Notes: generated by a model from the letters alone, not told the origin. Shown: positions 32,334-41,708, counted from the first letter of the stretch. The stretch: DNA of 64,000 nucleotides from Peptococcaceae bacterium (GCA_022791255.1 JAAVYR010000018.1:1-64000); one strand, 5' to 3'. Made by a program: numbers and translations.

Positions 32334-32909
32334 ATGACAGATTATTTGGTTGATACATTAGCAGGATTGCCTGTTACTTGGCAAGTATTTCTTATGTCTA
32401 TCATCCCAGTGACGGAGCTGCGGGCGGCTATCCCCATTGGCATTTTGTTGGATTTAGCTCCATTGCAGGCCTTTTTCTGGGGGGTGCTGGGCAATTTGGT
32501 GCCGGTTATTCCGCTTCTTGTTGGGCTTCCGTTTGGTTATCGTTGGGCTTGTAAAATTCCTTTCTTACAGAAGTTTTTAACGGGTTTCGTGGCTAGATGT
32601 CGTAAGAAAGGCCATCAAGTGGAAAAATATGGAGCGTTGGGGTTACTTTTTTTTGTTGCGGTGCCGTTGCCGGGGACTGGGGTGTGGACCGGATGTTTTG
32701 TTGCCTTTTTGATGGGAATTAATTTTTATTATGCTGTGGCCGCTATTACGTTGGGCACCATCCTTGCGGGGATTACTGTAACGCTGGCAAGTGAAGGTGT
32801 AAAAACTATCTTTCTTTCTAATCTACTTTTCCAAGCAGAGCTTTTAGGTTTGCTCTTGATAGTAGGTATTTTAGTATGGTGGGGATATAAATGGTGGCGG
32901 CGGCGGTGA
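32334..32909 (+). CDS. small multidrug-export-family membrane protein
   Basis: The 191-residue protein has about five membrane helices. It shows the signature of the family named putative small multi-drug export proteins: MSIIPVTELRAAIPIGI near the N-terminus and FFVAVPLPGTGVWTGCFVAF in the middle. The C-terminus is WWGYKWWRRR. The export label rests on weak experimental ground; a DedA-like fold is an alternative view. It ends at a terminator. Confidence 0.85.
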   Translation: MTDYLVDTLAGLPVTWQVFLMSIIPVTELRAAIPIGILLDLAPLQAFFWGVLGNLVPVIPLLVGLPFGYRWACKIPFLQKFLTGFVARCRKKGHQVEKYGALGLLFFVAVPLPGTGVWTGCFVAFLMGINFYYAVAAITLGTILAGITVTLASEGVKTIFLSNLLFQAELLGLLLIVGILVWWGYKWWRRR

Positions 32910-32946
32910 TAACGATAGGCAATAAAGATAAAAACTAGATAAAAAC

Positions 32947-32980
32947 AAAAGGACATCCTTGAGAGGATGTCTTTTTGTTT
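32947..32980 (+). terminator. terminator after the export-family gene
   Basis: AAAAGGACATCCT and AGGATGTCTTTTT pair around TGAG. Confidence 0.82.
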
Positions 32981-33091
32981 AGACTTTTATATTATTTGGG
33001 ATTGAAAGCAATGGTTTTTTGTTAGGATAGAATTCATTGATTGGCGTTATACTAAAAACAAAAATATGATAAGAGAGAAAGGAAGCCATCA

Positions 33092-33943
33092 ATGAACGAT
33101 AATAATAAAAAAATAACAATTTCTCAAATAAGAGCGTTTGAAACTATGCTAAAGCAAGAGGAGCGAAGCTCTGGGACAGTAGAAAAATATCTAAGAGATG
33201 TCCGAGCTTATGCTCTTTGGCTGGACGAAAATCCTGTCAGCAAAGAACAAACGATGGGTTGGAAAGGATATCTTTTAAGCAATGGGTATGCGACAGTAAC
33301 GATTAACTCTATGTTATCTTCCTTAAATCGTTTTTTTCGGTTTTGTGGTTGGGACGATTGCGGTGTCGCTTTTTTGAAAGTACAACGGAAGATGTTTCGA
33401 GAGGAGTCAAAAGAGCTTACCCAAGCCGAATATACCAGATTAATAAAAGCAGCGCATAGCCTAAAACAGGATAGGATTGAATTGTTAATGGAAACGATTT
33501 GCGCAACAGGTATTCGCGTGAGCGAAGTGCCATATATTACGGTGGAGGCTGCTAGATCCGGACGGACAGAGGTCCATTTAAAAGGAAAAATCCGCGTAAT
33601 ATTATTGCCACGGAAACTTTGTAAGAAGTTATTAGGTTATGCGAAAAGTAGAAAAATCTCTTCTGGGGAAATCTTCCTCACAAAAAACGGAAGAAGTTTA
33701 TCTCGAAGACAAATATGGTCGGAAATGAAATATTTGTGCCGTTATGCGAAAGTCGATACTAGTAAGGTATTCCCTCACAATTTGCGGCATTTGTTTGCCG
33801 TTACCTTTTATAAGGTTTGTCAAGATATTGTAAAGCTTGCAGATGTGTTGGGCCATAGCTCTATTGAGACAACTAGAATTTATTTACTGACAAACAGTGC
33901 AGAGCATGCCCGGCAACTAGACCGTTTAGGACTTGTCTTATGA
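33092..33943 (+). CDS. tyrosine recombinase of the invertible switch
   Basis: The 283-residue XerC/D-like recombinase has an N-terminal SAM-like core-binding domain (residues 8-95) and all six catalytic residues: Arg142, Lys166, His229 and Arg232 in HNLRH, His255 in GHSS and the nucleophile Tyr264 in TRIYL. There are no phage or ICE genes around it. Its stop codon abuts the first of three copies of an 18-bp site (33944, 34009 and inverted at 34258). It therefore almost certainly catalyses the local inversion that sets expression of the surface operon. Such short recombinases (PinT/Mpi/Tsr-like) control phase variation in gut anaerobes. Confidence 0.9.
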   Translation: MNDNNKKITISQIRAFETMLKQEERSSGTVEKYLRDVRAYALWLDENPVSKEQTMGWKGYLLSNGYATVTINSMLSSLNRFFRFCGWDDCGVAFLKVQRKMFREESKELTQAEYTRLIKAAHSLKQDRIELLMETICATGIRVSEVPYITVEAARSGRTEVHLKGKIRVILLPRKLCKKLLGYAKSRKISSGEIFLTKNGRSLSRRQIWSEMKYLCRYAKVDTSKVFPHNLRHLFAVTFYKVCQDIVKLADVLGHSSIETTRIYLLTNSAEHARQLDRLGLVL

Positions 33944-33961
33944 ACAAAATCAATATTTTGT
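33944..33961 (+). repeat. recombination site 1 (direct orientation)
   Basis: ACAAAATCAATATTTTGT, starting on the base after the recombinase stop codon. It has the same 18 bp and orientation as site 2, 65 bp away. The outer TGTT of sites 2 and 3 is missing here (CAAAG follows). Confidence 0.8.
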
Positions 33962-34008
33962 CAAAGTAAAAAGGATACATATCAATATTATTATAATAAC
34001 AACTGCGC

Positions 34009-34030
34009 ACAAAATCAATATTTTGTTGTT
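34009..34030 (+). repeat. recombination site 2, left inverted repeat
   Basis: The 18-bp ACAAAATCAATATTTTGT is extended by TGTT to 22 bp. The site is itself quasi-palindromic (ACAAAAT / ATTTTGT), as expected for the core site of a tyrosine recombinase. It is repeated in inverse orientation at 34254-34275. Confidence 0.88.
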
Positions 34031-34091
34031 TATCCGAGCTAATTGATGATATTTTTTTAGTATTGCAGGGTAGCTATTTTACTTTCGGCAT

Positions 34092-34157
34092 AAAAAAGGG
34101 CATGAAAATTAGGGGCGTAAAAATTTATTATTTACATCCCTGATTTTCATGCCTTTT
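34092..34157. terminator. long hairpin terminator inside the invertible segment
   Basis: AAAAAAGG-CATGAAAAT and ATTTTCATG-CCTTTTT form the outer stem. AGGGG-GTAAA and TTTAC-CCCT continue it inwards. It works on both strands and would insulate the segment from outside transcription in either orientation. Confidence 0.75.
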
Positions 34158-34220
34158 TCAACTTTAAAAACTCTTATAAGAGCTAAAAAACCTCTCTGCG
34201 AGAGATAAATCCTAACTATT

Positions 34221-34249
34221 TTGTGATAAAAAAGGACAGATGTTATCTT
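34221..34249 (+). promoter_or_regulatory. invertible promoter of the surface operon
   Basis: TTGTGA (34221-34226) and TATCTT (34244-34249) are spaced 17 nt apart and point right. The right inverted repeat begins 4 nt later. It is the best promoter I find between the recombinase and the adhesin gene; the opposite strand of the segment has only weak boxes. Confidence 0.6.
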
Positions 34250-34253
34250 TTTT

Positions 34254-34275
34254 AACAACAAAATATTGATTTTGT
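34254..34275 (-). repeat. recombination site 3, right inverted repeat
   Basis: It is the exact inverse of the 22-bp site at 34009-34030. With flanking bases it forms a palindrome with 11-bp arms AACAACAAAAT / ATTTTGTTGTT around ATTG. Confidence 0.88.
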
Positions 34276-34362
34276 TGTTTATTTGGTCATGATACGGGTT
34301 TGGTTTGAAAGGAAATCCTTTGGGGGTTCTTTTGGCAATCGTATCTTGGGGAGGTATTGGCT

Positions 34363-37300
34363 ATGCAAAAACAATCTCTTTACCCTGAAAAAAATAGAAG
34401 AAGACCGGTTTCTCGGAAAACAAAGGCCTGTTTGGCAATATTGTTAAGCATTGGCTTGCTGTTGCCCTATCCCACTGATATGGTGCGGGCCGTTGTAGAG
34501 GGGTTCCTGCCAATCCAAGAATGTACCCATCATTTGACTCATACTGCAGATTGTGGCTATGTGGCTGCTGTGGAAGGACATCCGTGCAATCATGTGCATG
34601 ATGAAACCTGCGGTTATGTTGCGCCTGTAACAGAAGATAGAAACGATGCGGGCACTGCGGAAAATGCAATAGCCTCTGACTCTCTTGTATTGGATAATTT
34701 AAAAACAGGAAAAGACGATGTGGTATCTGATGATTTAAAAACCATAGCTGACCCGAAAGAAGATGCTGGCAAGGCAGAGGCTGACAAGTCGGAAGCTGAC
34801 AAGTCGGAAGACAGTGAAAAACCTGCAGCAAACACTTGTAAGCATGTCCATGATGCAGCTTGCGGTTATGTAGAAGCTGTGCCCGGACATCCTTGTGAAT
34901 TTGTTTGCGATATTTGCAATCCAGTGGCTGCTGCGGCAACGCCTATCTTAGCATGGCAATGGGTTGATGAAGAGGAATACCTGGTTTTTGATGAAGCGGC
35001 TCAAATGTGGTATTTGTCTTTGCCGGGGGCCGGTGCCGAAAATCCGGTGACTAGAGAAGTTCTTTTGAACTTGTTGCCTGCTGAAATTTCTGCAGAAATC
35101 TCTGCAGAATATCGTATTCCTGTTGCCTTATCCTGGGATTTATCCGCTATTCCAGAAGATGGTATCTGGAGTGGACAGTTGGTTTTACAAGCTTCCGTAT
35201 CACAGGAATATCGGCTGGAGGCAGATTTACCTGCTTTGACTGTTGTATTAGATTTAGGGGGCACGACAACATTCCTTTCAGAAAGCCAATTGAAAGACCA
35301 TATTGTGACGGAAGGGATAGTAAACCCTGCTGGGGTAACGGTAAATCTCTTTGATTATTGGGTAAATGATGAGACAGAACCAAACTATAACGGAAAAGAA
35401 CCGAAAGCCCCTAACGGTGACCTGCTCGGTAAAAATCATAGGCATAATTGGAGTTATAAGGGCTCTGCTTCATCTACGGCTACGCCGTTTTCTTCTAGTG
35501 AGGACTGGAACCGAGGCATTAACCAGAACCATTTATTGCTTTTTGGTGATGGGGTTATTCATGGTGGTTTGTGGAATAAGGGAGCGGGCTCTGGCTGCGA
35601 CTATGGACAAAACTATGCTGGTATGGAAGGTATCGTAAAACCTGTGTTGTCTGGCGGTTATCCGGAAATTAACTTGAGCGCTGCTAAACAATCCTTAACC
35701 GGAAATAAAGACGAACGGGATTGGGACTTGGTGAAGTATGGCAGACTTTCTGCTGCCCACATAGTGGATGCTACTGTTACAGACGGGACCTATTGGGACT
35801 GGTGGAAATATCCGGCTAATCCGCCTAATCTTAGCGATACTGTAGTTGGTTTTTGGCAGGCGGCAACGGGGCAAAGCATTGATAGCGCTGCTGCTAAAGA
35901 GTCTTTAGACTATTTGTTTAATCCTCATACCAATCATTCTAGCAAAAAATCTTATGAAAATGTGACTGGGCTGTTTCAGCTAGATGACCAAGGCTATTAC
36001 ACTTACAGCATGAGAAATAACTTTGCTGAGTTCGTCTATGAGCCGGTAGGCAGAGACATGGAGGCCAGCGACGGGCATTTTATCCTCTATGACGCGCCTG
36101 GGACGACGCGAACGGATGACGCCTCTATGGGTAACTTTTTCCCGTTTAACAAGGGAACGGAAGTGTTTACCGACATTGTTGGCGGCAAGCTGGTTAGCGC
36201 TACGCAATGTTTTGCCAATAGCATGAACCACCATTTTGGTATGTCTTTGGATATTGCTATGCGTCAGCCCATTGGTGGCATGATTAACATGGGCAGTGAA
36301 AACAATCCTATGATTTTCCAGTTTGCTGGGGATGATGATGTATGGGTTTTTGTTGATGATGTTCTTGTTTTGGACTTGGGCGGTGTACATAGTGAGATTT
36401 ACGGTACCATTGATTTTTCTACTGGGATTGTGAACATCGGTCGGTCCTTTGGTGCTGGTGCTGGTGACGGTGGTATCCCTGAAAATCCTGCAGACCCAGA
36501 CCGATTGGTGACGCAGACTAACTTAAGAGACCTCTTTAAGGCAGCTGGTAAAGAAGATGTTGTTAGCTGGAATGGCAATACTTTTTCCAGTAATACAGAC
36601 CATCATTTAAGAATGTTTTATCTGGAACGGGGAAACTATGACTCCAGTTTAACCTTGCGATTTAACATCCAACCGCTTTTGTATCAACAGATTAAGAAAG
36701 TGGATAAATTTGGCAATCCTCTAGCTGGCGTAGAGTTTGCCTTATATGAAGCTCAAAAGAACGGCGGTAGTTATACTGCTGTCGGTGATGTGCTGGCGAC
36801 ATTGACCACTGATGTGGATGGTTTTGCCTTGTTTACCAGCAATGTGGCAAGAAAAGACGGTGCTGGTCGTGTCATGTATGAACCGTTTAACTTTAACGAC
36901 CGGGCAAACCCCTATTACATATTAAAGGAAACCAGTACCCCTGATGGTTACCGGGGACTTCCTATTGATATTGTATTGGAATATAACCCAACAACGACCA
37001 TGCTACGGGTGGTAAATCGTTGGACGACTGGGGCATATTCTAGTTTTACTTCGACGGTAGCCGGCAATAAGAATGTGACTTATGGTCACTATAATGTGGC
37101 GACTGGGAATATTGATGCCGATATGGATAAAACGGTACCTTTGCAGAAACAAAAAGATGGTCTGGTTTTGGCCATTCCCATGATGCTGCAAGAAAACAGT
37201 ACCCTTTGGCAAGCGGTCCATGGCAGCAATACCAATGGCTTTAGCCTGGTCAGAGTGGACCCAGAGCATTATACGGTAGATGAATGGCGTAAGGCCACGC

Positions 37301-40218
37301 TGGCAGCTGCTATTTATCAGTGTGCGGAATATGGCGGAACAACGCCTGGCTGGTATCTGGATTGGAGCACGGAAAATTACCGTTTAGAGGGAACATTAAC
37401 AGACCTGCCAGGTAGGGCAGACCGTTATAAACTGAGCAATCCTGATGGTGATATGATGATGGTATACGGCATCATCGAACCAAATGCTTTTGCTGCTCTG
37501 GGGATTACGGCAGCAAATAGCGGCGATCGTTATGAAGCGTTGGGAGCTTATGTTCGCGACTTGGCTGTACAGCTGAAAACAGCTAACCCTGCTTTGACTG
37601 CAGAGGAAGCTCTCAGTCAGGCGGTACAGCAAACGACTAATCAAATCATGGCGGTAAATGTGGCAGGCACTGGGAGCAATAAAGGGTTTAGTTTCTTGAA
37701 TGTATCTCAGTTTAATCGTAATTTCCGTTCTATGATTTATATTCCAAATGAACAACGGGAATTGTATGTTCAGAAAATTGACCAAAACGGCAGACCTGTA
37801 AACGGAGCGGTATTCGGTTTGTATGACAATGAGGAATGTGCCGGTGACCCTGTTGCCAGTGGTGCTACAGCTCGCGTAAACAACCAAGAAGGTGTATTGG
37901 TATTTACGCCGATTATCCCTGATGGTGTAACAGCAGGGCAGGGATATGCCGAAATGGTATGGGTAAATGAGGTCCATGACCGAGCAGAGCCTTATTTCTG
38001 GCTTAAAGAAATCAGCGCTCCTGCTGGTTATGAAATCAACCCAACCATTACCCCTGTTGTAGTAGGGATTTATTCTATCTATGCTGACGCGGGAACAGCT
38101 GATAACGGTATTTCTGTTATGGCTGGTGTGGGGAAGCTAGTGCAGACCATGGTAAAATTCGCCAGTGATGGTGATGTGAATATTACTTTGCGGGATATTC
38201 AGGCAATCGGGCAAACGCAAAGTTCGGGAGCTTTTGCTATTGATGGTTGGCACGATATGGCGTTGCAGGCTTCTACTGTTGCACGGACTATGAATTTGCA
38301 CTATGGCATGAACGCTGTCATTGACTATGGCCTTCATGATGAAGATGGTGGGAAAAATATCAATCCATATCTGATTACGGATACCGGGTTTATTCGTGTA
38401 CGAGTAAAACAAAACTACGAAAGATTATTTGATGAACCTAGCTCTGCTTTAAAAGACCTGGTATCGGATGATATTACCAGTTTATTTAGTTTGGTAAATT
38501 TTGTAGTGGTAACGGACCAGACTACAGAAAAAACCCAAACGGGAAAATTGACAATCAGTAAAATGCTTTCTGGTGCGGGGCTCTTAGCTAATGACTATGT
38601 ACAAAATTTCCGTTTTCAACTGGAATTAACAGACAAAGACGGTAAGGGCCTTCCCGGTGAATACTACTTCTATGGTACTAATAAAACCGGTTATGTGCAG
38701 AATGGAGACATTATCCCGTTGCACCATGATGAGAGCATTACTGTTCTGGGATTACCGGAAGGTACAAAATTTAAGGTAACAGAAGAAAATGCTGTCGGTT
38801 GGTATGTTTTCCCCAAAGCTGGTTTTATTAGCGGGAGCATTCAAAATGGCAAAACTGCAAAAGCGGCCTTTGGCAACCGCAAACAAGAATGGCCGGCTGC
38901 TGGTGATTTAACCATTAGCAAAGTGGTAACGGGTACGGACGGAGAAAGTGATAAAGCCTTTACCTTTACGGTAACATTTACCAATGCAGCAGGGGCAGCG
39001 TTAACAGGAAGTTTCAACTATGACGGGGATAAGGCAGGCGCCATTGCCAGTGGCGAAACCATAACACTGAAGAGTGGGGAAAGCATTACCATTCACAGTT
39101 TGCCTGCAAATGCTCACTATACTATTACAGAAGCAGAAGCGGGGCAAGACCGTTATACCACAGAAAGCACTGGAGAAACCGGTATTATCAAAGACGGGGA
39201 AATTCATGAAGCTGTCTTTACCAATCATCGTGACCTTGCACCGACTGTTGGTAATTTGATTATTCGGAAAACGGTAAGCGGCAGTGCCGGGGATAGAAAT
39301 AAAGAATTCACCTTTTCTCTTACTTTAACGGATGCGGAAGGTAATGCTTTGGCGGGGCGTTTCGATTATGATGGTGCGAAGAATGGCGATATTGCTAGCG
39401 GTGAAACCGTCACCTTGAAACATGGCCAATCTATTACTATTCACAATATACCGGCCGGCAGTCAGTATGGGGTGACAGAGGAAGAAGCCGGCAAAGATGG
39501 TTACACCACTACCAGCAGTGGGAACATTGGTATGGTAGTAGGCGGTAAAGTAGCGACAGCAGCCTTTATCAATCAAAAAGGCGGCTCTGGCGGCGGCAGT
39601 GGTAATGGTGATAGTGGTGACGAGCCGGAGCCAAAAGGCAATCTGATTATTCGGAAAACGGTAACCGGCAGCGAAGGGGATAAGAATAAAGAATTTACAT
39701 TTAAAGTAACCTTAACAAACGCTGCTGGGTCAGCCATAGATGATAATTTCCAATATGATGGTGTTAAGGTAGGCACCATCGCTAGTGGCAAAACTTTAAC
39801 CTTAAAAGATGGCGATGTTGTAACCATCCATAATATACCTGCTGATACTAACTATGTGGTAGAGGAGCAAGAAGCTGGTGGAGATGGCTACACAACCACA
39901 AGCAGTGGAGATATTGGTACGATTAAAGATAACCAGAACGCCATTGTCTTATTTATCAATCATAAGGGTGACGATAAAGAACCTGATGATAGCAATGGTG
40001 GTGGAGATAATAGCGGCGGCAATGATAATCATGGTGGCGATGGCAACAAGGGCGGTGATAGCCACCAAGGTAATTCTGGAGAGAACACCGGCAAAAATAC
40101 CTATGATGTAACGCCGAAAACAGGAGATAATTCTTTGACTAGTGTATGGGCGGCTCTGGTGTTGATTTCTTTGCTTGCTATTCTGTTGCTTCTTCGTTAT
40201 AGATCAAAAGAAAAATAA
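34363..40218 (+). CDS. large sortase-anchored fibro-slime/pilin-type adhesin
   Basis: The 1951-residue secreted protein has a signal peptide (helix at about 22-38). Two Cys/His-rich repeats (about 50-88 and 158-188, HDETCGYV / HDAACGYV) follow. A fibro-slime/PA14-like domain (about 300-775) contains FQFAGDDDVWVFVDDVLVLD. Two SpaA/Cna-B domains lie at about 776-883 and 1131-1243. Four tandem pilin-type (DUF7601) repeats lie at about 1391-1868, a Gly/Asn/Asp linker follows, and TPKTGD with a membrane helix and basic tail ends it at 1917-1951. It is a wall-anchored adhesin or pilus-type fibre. ATG 34363 follows GGGGAGGT. Expression is set by the invertible promoter upstream. No sortase gene is in the window. 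Confidence 0.88.
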   Translation: MQKQSLYPEKNRRRPVSRKTKACLAILLSIGLLLPYPTDMVRAVVEGFLPIQECTHHLTHTADCGYVAAVEGHPCNHVHDETCGYVAPVTEDRNDAGTAENAIASDSLVLDNLKTGKDDVVSDDLKTIADPKEDAGKAEADKSEADKSEDSEKPAANTCKHVHDAACGYVEAVPGHPCEFVCDICNPVAAAATPILAWQWVDEEEYLVFDEAAQMWYLSLPGAGAENPVTREVLLNLLPAEISAEISAEYRIPVALSWDLSAIPEDGIWSGQLVLQASVSQEYRLEADLPALTVVLDLGGTTTFLSESQLKDHIVTEGIVNPAGVTVNLFDYWVNDETEPNYNGKEPKAPNGDLLGKNHRHNWSYKGSASSTATPFSSSEDWNRGINQNHLLLFGDGVIHGGLWNKGAGSGCDYGQNYAGMEGIVKPVLSGGYPEINLSAAKQSLTGNKDERDWDLVKYGRLSAAHIVDATVTDGTYWDWWKYPANPPNLSDTVVGFWQAATGQSIDSAAAKESLDYLFNPHTNHSSKKSYENVTGLFQLDDQGYYTYSMRNNFAEFVYEPVGRDMEASDGHFILYDAPGTTRTDDASMGNFFPFNKGTEVFTDIVGGKLVSATQCFANSMNHHFGMSLDIAMRQPIGGMINMGSENNPMIFQFAGDDDVWVFVDDVLVLDLGGVHSEIYGTIDFSTGIVNIGRSFGAGAGDGGIPENPADPDRLVTQTNLRDLFKAAGKEDVVSWNGNTFSSNTDHHLRMFYLERGNYDSSLTLRFNIQPLLYQQIKKVDKFGNPLAGVEFALYEAQKNGGSYTAVGDVLATLTTDVDGFALFTSNVARKDGAGRVMYEPFNFNDRANPYYILKETSTPDGYRGLPIDIVLEYNPTTTMLRVVNRWTTGAYSSFTSTVAGNKNVTYGHYNVATGNIDADMDKTVPLQKQKDGLVLAIPMMLQENSTLWQAVHGSNTNGFSLVRVDPEHYTVDEWRKATLAAAIYQCAEYGGTTPGWYLDWSTENYRLEGTLTDLPGRADRYKLSNPDGDMMMVYGIIEPNAFAALGITAANSGDRYEALGAYVRDLAVQLKTANPALTAEEALSQAVQQTTNQIMAVNVAGTGSNKGFSFLNVSQFNRNFRSMIYIPNEQRELYVQKIDQNGRPVNGAVFGLYDNEECAGDPVASGATARVNNQEGVLVFTPIIPDGVTAGQGYAEMVWVNEVHDRAEPYFWLKEISAPAGYEINPTITPVVVGIYSIYADAGTADNGISVMAGVGKLVQTMVKFASDGDVNITLRDIQAIGQTQSSGAFAIDGWHDMALQASTVARTMNLHYGMNAVIDYGLHDEDGGKNINPYLITDTGFIRVRVKQNYERLFDEPSSALKDLVSDDITSLFSLVNFVVVTDQTTEKTQTGKLTISKMLSGAGLLANDYVQNFRFQLELTDKDGKGLPGEYYFYGTNKTGYVQNGDIIPLHHDESITVLGLPEGTKFKVTEENAVGWYVFPKAGFISGSIQNGKTAKAAFGNRKQEWPAAGDLTISKVVTGTDGESDKAFTFTVTFTNAAGAALTGSFNYDGDKAGAIASGETITLKSGESITIHSLPANAHYTITEAEAGQDRYTTESTGETGIIKDGEIHEAVFTNHRDLAPTVGNLIIRKTVSGSAGDRNKEFTFSLTLTDAEGNALAGRFDYDGAKNGDIASGETVTLKHGQSITIHNIPAGSQYGVTEEEAGKDGYTTTSSGNIGMVVGGKVATAAFINQKGGSGGGSGNGDSGDEPEPKGNLIIRKTVTGSEGDKNKEFTFKVTLTNAAGSAIDDNFQYDGVKVGTIASGKTLTLKDGDVVTIHNIPADTNYVVEEQEAGGDGYTTTSSGDIGTIKDNQNAIVLFINHKGDDKEPDDSNGGGDNSGGNDNHGGDGNKGGDSHQGNSGENTGKNTYDVTPKTGDNSLTSVWAALVLISLLAILLLLRYRSKEK

Positions 40219-40320
40219 CGTATTCCCCTAGTATCCAGGTGTTTGGGAGGAATAGAGAGGAGGCTTATCCATAAAAAGAAAGAATGGCGCTATCGGTAAG
40301 CAGTGGGAGATATTGGCGTG

Positions 40321-41700
40321 ATGTTGTCTGCTATAGAAAAAGGTAAGTGGTTGCTAACGCACTATCTTGTCATATGTTTGTTTTTGGCTTTGCTGATTTT
40401 GACCTTAGTTGGTGTAGGAAATGTGGTGCTAGTAAGCCTATTGGGCATACTTCTTTGCTTGGTGGGGCTGGTGCAGCATGCTGTGAAAGTAGACTTATGG
40501 GTTCTTGGTTCGCTACTGATTTACAATCTGTTTAGTATGATTGCTTCTTATCGGACCTTTGGTAACACAGTAGATGGGTACGCTGCCGTGCAAATGATTT
40601 TTCCGGTGATTTATTTGCTGTTAGCTTCTCTCTCTCAGCAAGAACTTGTTCTTTTGCGGCGACTATGTGTGGTTTGGGTTGGGATGGCAGCGGTAATTGG
40701 TATGCTGCACTTTGTGTATGGTGCGGTATGGTTAGGCAGTGCAAAACGGCTAGGTGGCCTTTTAGGTAACCCAAATGGTTTTGGTATCTTTCTGGTTTTA
40801 GGCTGGTTTGCCTTGCAAAGCTGTACATTAAGTGGGACTGCAGAAGCAGGAGACGGAAAAAAATCTTTCTTATCAATGGAACCGCTTTTGCTGACAGCCC
40901 TGGGGCTTACTTTATCATTAGGTAGTTTTGCAGCTATGGCGGTGGGGGTATTGGTTTTGTTGTTGCAGATATGGCAGCAAAGTTCCCGGCGGGAGATGTT
41001 GCTTCGTGGTTGTGTGCCTTTGGCAAAGTTAACGCTGGGAGTTGGCATGGGTTTACTGCTCTATCTGGGGGCGGCTAGAACCAATTATCCTTGGGTTTGT
41101 CTCTTGGTTTTTGCTTATGTCATATTTGCTGCATATTATTGGCGGCGATTTGAAGATTTTTTGCAGTCTTATCCGAGATGGTCACTATCCATTGCAGCTT
41201 GTGGTCTACTCGTAGCAGGTGCTGCTGTGGCCATACGGCCCAGTGCCATGGCAACCTTTGCGGAGCGTTTGGCGATGATGCAAAATGGTATTCATTACCT
41301 TAGTATGCATCCTCTTTGGGGTGTTGGTCCTTATCAGTGGCGTGTTTTGAATTTGTATGATAATGATATCTATTTTAATACCAATCATATTCATAATGCG
41401 TTTATCCATGTGGGGGTGGAGATGGGCCTGGTTGCTGGGGCTGTGTTGCTGATTATTGCAATAAGGGGGCTTGTAAAAAAGAGACAGTCTTGGATGTTGG
41501 CTGGTTGTGTTGCTTTTTTCTTCCATTGTTTGATAGATACTGGTTTCTTTTATCTGGGTATTGTGACGCTGGTTTTGCTGACGGTAGCGGAGCCTGGTCA
41601 TGGTGGCAGATACCTGTCGGCAAGGGCTGTAAAAGGTGTATTTGGGTTGTTGGAACTGGTGTTTTTGTGTAACTTAATTTGCTATGTTTGCATGATATAG
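40321..41700 (+). CDS. O-antigen-ligase-family membrane protein
   Basis: The 459-residue protein has 10-12 membrane helices and the periplasmic/extracellular Wzy_C segment (MHPLWGVGPYQWRVLNLYDN ... NHIHNAFIHVGVEMG) with its conserved His residues. The family includes O-antigen ligases, polysaccharide polymerases and protein O-oligosaccharyltransferases. Its position between two surface-protein genes makes glycosylation of those proteins a reasonable guess. ATG 40321 lies 10 nt after GGGAGA; GTG 40303 has no site. No glycosyltransferases are adjacent. Confidence 0.8.
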   Translation: MLSAIEKGKWLLTHYLVICLFLALLILTLVGVGNVVLVSLLGILLCLVGLVQHAVKVDLWVLGSLLIYNLFSMIASYRTFGNTVDGYAAVQMIFPVIYLLLASLSQQELVLLRRLCVVWVGMAAVIGMLHFVYGAVWLGSAKRLGGLLGNPNGFGIFLVLGWFALQSCTLSGTAEAGDGKKSFLSMEPLLLTALGLTLSLGSFAAMAVGVLVLLLQIWQQSSRREMLLRGCVPLAKLTLGVGMGLLLYLGAARTNYPWVCLLVFAYVIFAAYYWRRFEDFLQSYPRWSLSIAACGLLVAGAAVAIRPSAMATFAERLAMMQNGIHYLSMHPLWGVGPYQWRVLNLYDNDIYFNTNHIHNAFIHVGVEMGLVAGAVLLIIAIRGLVKKRQSWMLAGCVAFFFHCLIDTGFFYLGIVTLVLLTVAEPGHGGRYLSARAVKGVFGLLELVFLCNLICYVCMI

Positions 41701-41708
41701 GAGGCATT

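Larger units (their letters stand above)
34031..34253. other. invertible promoter segment
   Basis: The 223-bp segment is bounded by perfect 22-bp inverted repeats and lies between the recombinase and the adhesin gene. It contains a long hairpin terminator (34092-34157) and, to its right, a promoter pointing to the adhesin gene. It has no reading frame of note. In the orientation shown, the promoter faces the surface operon (ON). After inversion it would face the recombinase end, with the hairpin between promoter and IR. Confidence 0.82.

Noticed and set aside
33092-33943. integrase of the element at the left edge
   Set aside because: It is 32 kb away with ordinary chromosomal genes between, and its target sites are right beside it.
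34361-39827. long antisense frames within the adhesin gene
   Set aside because: They mirror the repeats of the sense gene, lack ribosome sites and encode no recognisable domain.
38905-39965. CRISPR-like repeats
   Set aside because: The repeated units are about 330 bp and code for pilin domains; there are no short identical repeats with unique spacers anywhere in the window.
40246-40311. short frame after GAGGAGGC between the adhesin and the O-antigen-ligase-like gene
   Set aside because: It has a good ribosome site but begins with ATA and is out of frame with the next gene; no usable start codon.
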